A DNA stretch of 10,783 nt from Bacteroidales bacterium UBA3764. GTDB taxonomy: Bacteria > Bacteroidota > Bacteroidia > Bacteroidales > UBA932. Numbering within the stretch: position 1 is the first letter of the stretch; the number at the start of each line of letters is the position of its first letter. Below the pieces are notes generated by a model. That model did not search any database. It was given only the letters and a program-made list of their open reading frames with translations, and was not told the DNA's origin. This document shows positions 5,777 through 10,783 of the stretch, one piece after another. The position numbers and the translations under genes were made by a program. The stretch covers positions 17,502-28,284 of the forward strand of contig DFFY01000085.1 of the NCBI GenBank assembly GCA_002371115.1, written 5' to 3'.

Positions 5777-5828
5777 ATCAGGAAAGTGTTGAGGGCCAAT
5801 GTGTTAGCGACCAGCGAAAAAACGCCCA

Positions 5829-5864
5829 CCCCACCGACCTGCACCACTTTCCCCACCGACCTGC
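5829..5864. repeat. Two 14-bp direct repeats, period 22, upstream of the transporter promoter
   Basis: CCCCACCGACCTGC occurs at 5829-5842 and again, identical, at 5851-5864. The 22-base period is about two helical turns, so both copies face the same side of the DNA. They end about 15 bases before the -33 region of the promoter at 5881-5910, a position suited to an activator or repressor binding in tandem. No protein is assigned. Confidence 0.5.
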
Positions 5865-5880
5865 GTCTGCAGGGGCCATT

Positions 5881-5910
5881 TTGCCATGTCGGGAGAAAGC
5901 AGTAATTTTG
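5881..5910 (+). promoter_or_regulatory. Consensus promoter of the BASS-EamA operon, probably leaderless
   Basis: TTG at 5881-5883 (within TTTTG) is followed after 19 bases by TAATTTTG at 5903-5910, a full match to the Bacteroidota consensus. The ATG at 5918 lies only 7 bases beyond the -7 box. Transcription should therefore begin at or within about four bases of the start codon, giving a leaderless or near-leaderless mRNA. Confidence 0.8.
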
Positions 5911-5917
5911 CACCACT

Positions 5918-6763
5918 ATGGCAATTTGGATTGTATTACCCATACTGACGCTCCTGATGTTCGACCTGGGGCTGTCGCTGAAGTTCGAGGATTTTGGAAG
6001 GGTGTTTACCCGCCCGTGGCCCATTGTGGTGGCACTGTTCGGGCAGCTGGTGCTGCTGCCGCTCATTGCGCTGGGGCTGGCGTGGGCGTTCCGGCTGGAT
6101 CCGGTGTTCTTTATCGGCCTTATACTCATAGCGTGCTGTCCCGGGGGCAGTTCGTCCAATGTGTTTTCCAAGCTGGCTGGGGGCGATGTGGCACTTTCTG
6201 TGACGCTTACCGCGCTCAGCAGCGTGATTACCCTTTTCACCATCCCTTTTATTATGAGCATGGCCACCAATCTGGTAGGGGAGAGCGTGGGCATCAGCCT
6301 GCCGGTGGGGAATCTCATCAAGCAGAACCTGCTGCTCATGCTGCTGCCGGTGCTGCTTGGAATCGGCCTGCATTATGCTGCTCCCAAGGCGGCGGAAAAC
6401 ACGGACAAGGTGCTGGGGAAGCTGGCTTTTCCGCTCCTGCTCGTGCTCATCACCGTTTTCTACATTCAGCACCACAAGACCATCCTGGACAACATTGGCA
6501 TACTGGGCCTGTGTGTGACGGCGCTCATCCTGGTGGCCGTCGGCTTGTCGTCGCTGCTGTCCCGGCTGGTGCGGACGGACGCCCGCCAGCGCCGCACGGT
6601 GGTGATCGAGGTGGGCATGCAGAACGCGGCGCAGGCCATTGCCATCGCCTCCAGTCCTTTTATTTTCGCCAATGAAAAAATGGCCATCCCGGCCATCCTT
6701 TATTCCCTGATGATGAACGTGGTGCTGCTCATCTATGTGGGCATCGTCCGGAAACGCGTATGA
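5918..6763 (+). CDS. Bile acid:sodium symporter (BASS) family transporter
   Basis: Inner-membrane sodium-coupled transporter of the BASS family (ASBT/NTCP fold). Bacterial members move organic anions such as bile acids, pantoate or other carboxylates; the substrate here is unknown. The 281 residues are mostly hydrophobic helices. Family hallmarks are CCPGGSSSNVFSKLAGGDVALSV starting at Cys73 and EVGMQNAAQAIAIA at 231-244. By comparison with the Neisseria ASBT structure, the Glu, Gln and Asn of EVGMQN correspond to sodium-site residues, so ion coupling looks intact. The ATG at 5918 sits right at a consensus promoter, and the protein starts directly with the first membrane helix (MAIWIVLPILTLLMFDLGL), normal for the family. 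The stop overlaps the next transporter gene by ATGA, so the two are co-translated. Confidence 0.92.
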   Translation: MAIWIVLPILTLLMFDLGLSLKFEDFGRVFTRPWPIVVALFGQLVLLPLIALGLAWAFRLDPVFFIGLILIACCPGGSSSNVFSKLAGGDVALSVTLTALSSVITLFTIPFIMSMATNLVGESVGISLPVGNLIKQNLLLMLLPVLLGIGLHYAAPKAAENTDKVLGKLAFPLLLVLITVFYIQHHKTILDNIGILGLCVTALILVAVGLSSLLSRLVRTDARQRRTVVIEVGMQNAAQAIAIASSPFIFANEKMAIPAILYSLMMNVVLLIYVGIVRKRV

Positions 6764-7662
6764 ACGACAAACTGAAAGGACATCTGTCCATTGCGGCGGC
6801 CTATATCATTTTCGGGCTCAATCTGGTCTTTTGCAAGGACATCGCGAACTCGGAGACGGTGTCGCCGTACGTACTTTTTACGCTGCGGGCCATCGGCGCC
6901 AGCGCGTTGTTCTGGTTGCTTTCCCTGTTCATGCCCAAGGAAAGGGTCCATAAGGCCGATTATCTGAAAATTGCCGCCGCCTCGCTGGTGGGGCTCTTTG
7001 TCCCGCAAATGACGTTCCTCATGGCCATTACCATGACATCGGCCATCGACACCGCCATTATTGGTACGTTGGGACCGATATTTACCATGTTCTTCGCCTT
7101 TTTCTTCCTAAAGGAGCCCATTACCGGGAAGAAGGCGGGAGGCGTAGCGCTGAGCTTTGCGGGCATCCTGCTGCTCATTTTCAACTCCGTGCATGCCGGC
7201 GGCGCTGCGGTGACGTCGCCCTGGGGTATTGTCCTGCTGCTTGTCAACAGCCTCAGCTTCTCGCTGTACCTGGGACTTTTCCGGCCGGTGATTGCCAGGT
7301 ACAGCGTGGTTACGTTCATGAAGTGGAGCTTCCTGTTCTCGCTGCTCCTGCCCTTGCCGATATCGGCCCGGGGGCTGGTGACGACGGATTATGCGCAAAT
7401 TCCTGTCCTTGTGCGCTGGGAAATCGGCTACCTTATCTTTTTTGCCACCTTTGTGGCGTATTTCCTCATTCCTTACGGGCAAAAGTTCATCCGGCCCACC
7501 CTGGTGAGCATGTACTCGTACGTCCAGCCTATCATTGCCGCCGTGGTGAGCATTTCCGTGGGAATGGACAGCCTTACCTGGCAAAAGGTCCTGGCCACGG
7601 CGCTGGTCGTGGGCGGTGTGGTGCTGGTGAGCCGCAGCCGGGCCGCTCATGCGGTTTCCTGA
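6760..7662 (+). CDS. EamA/DMT superfamily transporter
   Basis: Inner-membrane permease of the drug/metabolite transporter superfamily with two tandem EamA domains, about ten helices in 300 residues. The first half shows the typical SIAAAYIIFGLNLVFCKDIA opening helix and AIIGTLGPIFTMFFAFFFLKEPI, the repeat-end signature with the conserved LxEP-like turn. The second half mirrors it with VSMYSYVQPIIAAVVSISVGMDSLTWQKVLATALVVGGVVLV. Members export amino acids, nucleosides or other metabolites; the substrate cannot be inferred here. The ATG overlaps the TGA of the BASS gene, so both are expressed from the 5881-5910 promoter. No clear hairpin terminator is seen in the 43 bases before the next gene, only T-rich sequence. 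Confidence 0.92.
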   Translation: MNDKLKGHLSIAAAYIIFGLNLVFCKDIANSETVSPYVLFTLRAIGASALFWLLSLFMPKERVHKADYLKIAAASLVGLFVPQMTFLMAITMTSAIDTAIIGTLGPIFTMFFAFFFLKEPITGKKAGGVALSFAGILLLIFNSVHAGGAAVTSPWGIVLLLVNSLSFSLYLGLFRPVIARYSVVTFMKWSFLFSLLLPLPISARGLVTTDYAQIPVLVRWEIGYLIFFATFVAYFLIPYGQKFIRPTLVSMYSYVQPIIAAVVSISVGMDSLTWQKVLATALVVGGVVLVSRSRAAHAVS

Positions 7663-7670
7663 GCATTTTC

Positions 7671-7701
7671 TTGCTTTTTCTGTGTCGATGTCGTATCTTT
7701 G
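7671..7701 (+). promoter_or_regulatory. Consensus promoter of the acyltransferase-YdeI unit, probably leaderless
   Basis: TTG at 7671-7673 is followed after 20 bases by TATCTTTG at 7694-7701, an exact TAnnTTTG box. The ATG at 7706 begins only 4 bases later, so the first transcribed base should be at or next to the A of the start codon. This is the tightest promoter-to-ATG spacing in the window. Confidence 0.82.
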
Positions 7702-7705
7702 AAAT

Positions 7706-8530
7706 ATGGAAATGCCTCAAAACGAACCCATCCTCATCGACGCCAACGCCGTTGTAAAAAAAGTGAACCACGGGAAACTGTTCCCGCGGCCGGTGATGTG
7801 GTTCATCCGCAAACTCATTCACGAAAAGGACTTTAACCGTCACTTCGTCAAGGGACAGGTGGGTCCGGACTTTGTGTTCGACTTTTTTAAGGATTTGGGC
7901 GTGACGATGGAAGTGATAGGGGAGGAGAACATTCCCGCAGACGGCCTGTTTACCTTTGCCTCCAACCATCCGCTGGGCGGGGCCGACGCCGGGCTGGAAG
8001 TGGCCTGGCTGGCACGCAAATACAATGACAAAGTAATTACGCCTGCCAATAGCTTGCTGCTTCATATCAAGCAGTTGTGCCATTATCTGATTCCCGTGAA
8101 CAAGCTGGGCGGCGCCCAGTCCCGGGAGCTGGCGGAGAAACTGGACGAGGCTTTTCACAGCGACCTTCAAATCCTGTATTTTCCCTCCGGCCAGTGTTCC
8201 CGTAAGAATGGCGGCGTCATCGCGGACTGCGCATGGAAGAAAACCTTCATCACCAAAAGCCGTGAAACGCAGCGGAACGTAATTCCCATCTGGTTCTCCG
8301 GGCACAATTCCAAGCGTTTTTACCGCATTGCGGCTTTCCGTAAATACTTCAACATCAAGCTGAACCTGGAGATGCTCACCCTTCCGGACGAGCTTTTCCG
8401 CTACCGGGGCCAGCACTTCAAGATGGTAATCGGCAAGCCCATTCCCTGGCAAACTTTCACCCCGGAGAAAACCGACACCCAGTGGGCCCAGTATGTCCGC
8501 GAGCAGGTGTATGCCCTGAAGCAGGACTAG
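7706..8530 (+). CDS. PlsC-like glycerol/lysolipid acyltransferase (GlsA-type)
   Basis: Membrane-associated acyltransferase of the PlsC/LPLAT superfamily, transferring fatty acyl groups to a hydroxyl of a lipid precursor. Motif I is SNHPLGGADAG with His88 and Asp94; the spacing is one residue longer than the classical HX4D, as in Bacteroidota NHPLGG-type enzymes. FPSGQCSR (159-166) stands at the FPEGTRS motif III position. NVIPIWFSGHNSKRFYRIAAFRK and the terminal GKPIPW match the same group. Related Bacteroidota proteins include GlsA, the O-acyltransferase completing glycine lipid synthesis, so that is a candidate role, but no glsB-like N-acyltransferase is visible here. The 274 residues are full length. 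It is the first gene of a two-gene unit, one base before the YdeI-like gene. Confidence 0.85.
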   Translation: MEMPQNEPILIDANAVVKKVNHGKLFPRPVMWFIRKLIHEKDFNRHFVKGQVGPDFVFDFFKDLGVTMEVIGEENIPADGLFTFASNHPLGGADAGLEVAWLARKYNDKVITPANSLLLHIKQLCHYLIPVNKLGGAQSRELAEKLDEAFHSDLQILYFPSGQCSRKNGGVIADCAWKKTFITKSRETQRNVIPIWFSGHNSKRFYRIAAFRKYFNIKLNLEMLTLPDELFRYRGQHFKMVIGKPIPWQTFTPEKTDTQWAQYVREQVYALKQD

Positions 8531-8531
8531 T

Positions 8532-8894
8532 ATGGAGGTTAAGCCGTTTTTGGATTTTTCGCAGCGGGGGCAGTTACGGGCATGGCTGGAAGCAAACCAC
8601 GCCACGGCTACCCACTGTTGGGTAAGTTGCAGTCGTTCCAAAATGCCGGTGCCCCATACAATCCCTTATGTTGAGATTGTCGAGGAAGCGTTGTGCTTTG
8701 GCTGGATCGATTCCACCCTGAAGAAACTGCCGGACGGCCGCCTGGCCCAGCGCCTGTCTCCCCGCCGCAAAGGAAGTCACTGGACGGAATTGAATCGGCA
8801 GCGTTGCGCGGACCTGGAACGACGCGGCCTCATGAGCGCCGCCGGGAGGAAAGCCTTTCATTCCGCTTGCCCGGAGCTCCCGGAAGGATGGTGA
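8532..8894 (+). CDS. Short YdeI/OmpD-associated family protein (C-terminally truncated)
   Basis: The 120 residues cover the N-terminal domain of the YdeI/OmpD-associated family. They include the opening RAWLEANHATATHCWV (16-31), the hallmark EALCFGWIDS (52-61) and RLSPRRKGSHWTELNRQRC (74-92). Some relatives have been linked to resistance to cationic peptides or bacteriocins, but the biochemical role is unclear. Family members are usually about 190 residues; here the protein ends with AFHSACPELPEGW and lacks the C-terminal region. The stop is followed within a few bases by an intrinsic terminator, and I see no continuation in another frame. It is therefore either a natural short form or an old deletion product rather than a recent frameshift. 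It starts one base after the acyltransferase stop and should share its transcript. Confidence 0.8.
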   Translation: MEVKPFLDFSQRGQLRAWLEANHATATHCWVSCSRSKMPVPHTIPYVEIVEEALCFGWIDSTLKKLPDGRLAQRLSPRRKGSHWTELNRQRCADLERRGLMSAAGRKAFHSACPELPEGW

Positions 8895-8898
8895 ATTA

Positions 8899-8932
8899 AC
8901 AATGATTCCAGTTTATCATTGTCGATTTTTTT
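8899..8932 (+). terminator. Intrinsic terminator after the YdeI-like gene
   Basis: ACAATGAT (8899-8906) pairs perfectly with ATCATTGT (8915-8922) around an 8-base loop, followed shortly by seven T (8926-8932). It starts 5 bases after the stop at 8894. It closes the acyltransferase-YdeI unit and separates it from the ATPase-nuclease gene. Confidence 0.85.
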
Positions 8933-8954
8933 GCTTGAAGAAATGTCACTCAAA

Positions 8955-9060
8955 TGCTGTCATGGGTCCAGCGGATGGGACAGCACTGCTGAGGCACAAT
9001 GTAGGCATCCCCAAAGTGCCAAAAATCCCCAAAGTGCCATAACAAAAAACAACATTATGG
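8955..9060 (+). other. Structured leader region of the ATPase-nuclease gene
   Basis: This 124-base gap after the terminator holds TGCTGTC (8955-8961) paired with GACAGCA (8979-8985). It also holds an overlapping palindrome CAGCA-C-TGCTG (8981-8991) that could form instead, two 15-base direct repeats, and CCATAA (9037-9042) inverted as TTATGG (9055-9060) across the start codon at 9057. No TAnnTTTG promoter box is visible within it. A weak TTG-initiated frame crosses it, but the encoded PQSAKNPQSA simply reflects the repeats. Confidence 0.4.
9007..9039 (+). repeat. Two 15-bp direct repeats, period 18, before the ATPase-nuclease start
   Basis: ATCCCCAAAGTGCCA occurs at 9007-9021 and identically at 9025-9039, separated by AAA. 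The second copy ends 17 bases before the ATG at 9057. The position suggests a tandem operator or a repeat left by local duplication. Confidence 0.6.
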
Positions 9061-10661
9061 CAGTGAATTCAGAAAAAAAACTTACCTTTGTAAGTAACGC
9101 AAAGCGCACACGTAAAATGCTCTATCCGATAGGCATACAGGACTTCGTAAAAATCCGCAAAGATGGCTACGTCTATGTGGATAAGACGGATCTTGTCTAC
9201 AAGATGGCCCAGAAAGGTGGTTACTACTTCCTAAGCCGTCCTCGCCGTTTCGGTAAGAGCTTGCTGGTTTCCACGATGGAAGCCTATTTCAGCGGCAAGA
9301 AAGAATTGTTTGACGGCCTGGCTATCGCAGACCTGGAAAGAGACTGGATCCAGTATCCGGTACTGCGGTTCGACCTGAGCGGGAAACAGTATAAAAGCAT
9401 TTCAGACCTCACAGAGACCTTATTTCAGCACCTGGTAAAGTTGGAAGGCCTCTATGGCGTCAAGCCCCAGTTTGAGTCTCCGGAAGCACGTTTCAAGGAT
9501 GTCATTGATGCTGCCTACGCAAAGACTGGTTTAGGCGTTATCATTCTTATTGATGAATACGACAAGCCTATTGTGGACTCATTGGGTGACGAGAAGTTGA
9601 ATGAATCTTTCCGCAGCCTTCTTCAAGGTTTCTATGGCGTAATGAAAGCCAAAGATGCCTGCATCAAGTTTGGCTTCCTTACCGGTGTTACCAAGATTGG
9701 TAAACTCAGCATTTTCAGTGGTCTCAACAACCTCAAGGACATATCCATGGATGCCCGCTATACGGACATCTGCGGCATTTCAGAGAAGGATCTTAAAAAA
9801 TACTTTGGTGAAAGTGTCAAAGAACTGGCCGTAGCCAATGACCTGAGCGTCTATGAGACCTACACCCAGTTGGCAGAAATGTATGACGGCTACCATTTCT
9901 GCGAAGATTCTGTTGGAGTTTATAACCCTTTCAGCCTCCTCAATACCTTTGATTCATTGAAGTTCAAGGAGTATTGGTTTGAGACGGGCACACCTTCCTT
10001 CCTGGTCAAGATGATGAAGGAAACCTCTTACGACGTCACCCGTCTTTCTGGAGACGAAGTGGGTTCTACGCTTCTCACCAACGTGGACTCGACTTTTGCC
10101 AATCCAGTCCCGTTCCTATATCAGGCCGGCTATCTGACCATCAAGGATTACGACAGAGAGTATAAACTCTATAAGGTCGGCTTCCCGAACAAAGAAGTCA
10201 AGGACGGTTTTTTAAACTACCTTCTGAATTTCTATGCTCCTGTTCAGGCGGAATCTACCGATGCCCTGATTTCCAGAATGTCCCGTGATATCCGAAGCGG
10301 AAACGCCGAGGGCTTTATGCAAAAGTTGGAGGCACTCTTCGCAAAAACCAGCTATCAGATCCAAGGAGATTCGGAGAAGGATTTCCAGTATGCGATGTAC
10401 ATCATCCTGGAACTCATGGGAGAGTATGTAGAGGTGGAGAAAGCCACCTCCAATGGCCGTATTGACGTCCTGCTCCAGACCAGAGAGTATATCTACATCA
10501 TTGAGATCAAGATAAACGACAGCGTCGAGGCCGCCCTTCAGCAGATTGAGGAGAAGGCCTATGCCCGCCGGTTTGCTGACGACAAACGCACGATCTTCAA
10601 AATCGGCGTACGCTTTTCCACGGAGAACCGTTGCATTGATTCCTGGAAGGTAGCTGACTGA
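9057..10661 (+). CDS. AAA-ATPase-like protein with C-terminal PD-(D/E)XK nuclease domain
   Basis: Member of a family much expanded in Bacteroidota, pairing an AAA-ATPase-like domain (Pfam AAA-ATPase_like) with a PD-(D/E)XK nuclease-fold domain (PDDEXK_9, formerly DUF1703). Its biological role is not established. From the ATG at 9057 it has 534 residues: the family opening LYPIGIQDFVKIRKDGYVYVDKT (22-44), Walker A SRPRRFGKS (60-68), Walker B VIILIDEYDKP (161-171) and sensor-like FGFLTGVTKIGKLSIFSGLNN. The nuclease core is GRIDVLL plus IIEIK, with Asp470, Glu483 and Lys485, so it looks catalytically complete. The start is uncertain: family homology begins at Met21 (ATG 9118), and a -7 box lies between the two ATGs. 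It is transcriptionally isolated between terminators, and its base composition looks less GC-rich than its neighbours, consistent with acquisition. Confidence 0.9.
   Translation: MAVNSEKKLTFVSNAKRTRKMLYPIGIQDFVKIRKDGYVYVDKTDLVYKMAQKGGYYFLSRPRRFGKSLLVSTMEAYFSGKKELFDGLAIADLERDWIQYPVLRFDLSGKQYKSISDLTETLFQHLVKLEGLYGVKPQFESPEARFKDVIDAAYAKTGLGVIILIDEYDKPIVDSLGDEKLNESFRSLLQGFYGVMKAKDACIKFGFLTGVTKIGKLSIFSGLNNLKDISMDARYTDICGISEKDLKKYFGESVKELAVANDLSVYETYTQLAEMYDGYHFCEDSVGVYNPFSLLNTFDSLKFKEYWFETGTPSFLVKMMKETSYDVTRLSGDEVGSTLLTNVDSTFANPVPFLYQAGYLTIKDYDREYKLYKVGFPNKEVKDGFLNYLLNFYAPVQAESTDALISRMSRDIRSGNAEGFMQKLEALFAKTSYQIQGDSEKDFQYAMYIILELMGEYVEVEKATSNGRIDVLLQTREYIYIIEIKINDSVEAALQQIEEKAYARRFADDKRTIFKIGVRFSTENRCIDSWKVAD
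9083..9090 (+). promoter_or_regulatory. Candidate -7 box inside the annotated 5' end of the ATPase-nuclease gene
   Basis: TACCTTTG at 9083-9090 is an exact TAnnTTTG match, but no TTG lies at the -33 distance. If used, transcription would start near 9096, after the ATG at 9057 and about 20 bases before the in-frame ATG at 9118, where family homology begins. Confidence 0.3.
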
Positions 10662-10701
10662 GTGTCTGGGCCGGTCCTGCGGGAAATGACTGAATAATAA
10701 G

Positions 10702-10739
10702 AACTGCCGCCACCTCAACCTGAGATAGCGGCAGTTTTT
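10702..10739 (+). terminator. Intrinsic terminator after the ATPase-nuclease gene
   Basis: AACTGCCGC (10702-10710) pairs perfectly with GCGGCAGTT (10728-10736). The loop contains a further CTCA/TGAG stem around ACC. Five T (10735-10739) complete a textbook intrinsic terminator about 40 bases after the stop codon. Confidence 0.9.
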
Positions 10740-10740
10740 C

Positions 10741-10767
10741 TGTCATACCCGGCCAGACCGGGTATCT
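10741..10767. repeat. TGTCATACC palindrome, second copy of the intergenic element
   Basis: ATACCCGG (10745-10752) and CCGGGTAT (10758-10765) form a perfect 8-bp inverted repeat around CCAGA. The flanks TGTC and CT match the element at 5607-5638. As there, it begins immediately after a terminator. The window ends 16 bases later. Confidence 0.5.
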
Positions 10768-10783
10768 GTCTTCCTGAGGTGAA

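Noticed and set aside
5582..5905. Plus-strand open frame of 107 codons in the intergenic region
   Set aside because: It starts inside the terminator hairpin and translates palindromic repeat DNA and the promoter region; the product has no domain-like character.
5551..5917. Search for tRNA or CRISPR repeats in the gene-free stretch
   Set aside because: No cloverleaf with a TTC-loop pattern and no regularly spaced repeat series was found; only the palindromic element, an inverted repeat and one direct repeat pair.
5936..6475. Minus-strand open frame opposite the BASS gene
   Set aside because: His/Gln/Arg-rich antisense product of hydrophobic membrane-helix codons.
8919..9056. 46-codon N-terminal extension of the ATPase-nuclease from a TTG start
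   Set aside because: It would start within the 3' arm of the upstream terminator, and PQSAKNPQSA merely reflects the DNA direct repeats. Family homology begins well downstream.
10711..10781. 7-bp inverted pair CACCTCA / TGAGGTG spanning the last terminator and the window end
   Set aside because: The first copy lies in the terminator loop and the second near the cut edge; the match is short enough to be chance.

Overview
The window looks like chromosomal DNA from a GC-rich member of the Bacteroidales (phylum Bacteroidota). Several start regions carry the Bacteroidota promoter pattern TTG-N19/20-TAnnTTTG, and Shine-Dalgarno sequences are essentially absent. The gene families also fit: a DUF4332 protein, a BspA-type LRR_5 protein, a PlsC-like acyltransferase with an NHPLGG motif, and an AAA-ATPase-like/PD-(D/E)XK protein. 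I cannot place it to genus. I see no tRNA, CRISPR array, insertion sequence or prophage.

Layout. (1) 1-2293, + strand: the tail of an unknown gene, cytidine deaminase (cdd), a fucose-isomerase-like protein (COG2407) and a Fur-family regulator joined to it by a 4-base ATGA overlap. Between cdd and the isomerase-like gene, on the opposite strand, lies a complete SRP (4.5S-type) RNA gene with promoter and terminator. (2) 5032-2262, - strand: a tight four-gene operon of an unknown 153-residue protein, a 206-residue LRR_5 protein, an RluA-family pseudouridine synthase and the TcdA/ThiF-like E1 enzyme. Three of its four members are chained by ATGA overlaps, and its end overlaps fur convergently. 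(3) 5033-5142: a divergent AT-rich promoter region. (4) 5143-5550: a DUF4332 helix-hairpin-helix protein closed by a strong terminator hairpin. (5) 5551-5917: a gene-free stretch of palindromic repeat material, a 22-base-period repeat pair and a consensus promoter. (6) 5918-7662: a two-gene transporter operon (BASS family, then EamA/DMT). (7) 7706-8894: a PlsC-like acyltransferase and a shortened YdeI-like protein, closed by a terminator. (8) 9057-10661: a stand-alone AAA-ATPase-like/PD-(D/E)XK protein with a structured leader and its own terminator.

Most of the window is ordinary housekeeping and transport. The points most worth a second look are: the antisense SRP RNA whose terminal helix also forms its terminator; two consensus promoters placed so close to the ATG that the mRNAs should be leaderless; the unknown protein and signal-less LRR protein translationally chained to two tRNA/rRNA-modification enzymes; and the isolated ATPase-nuclease with repeats in its leader and an uncertain start. 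I do not see a clear new defence or mobile system.
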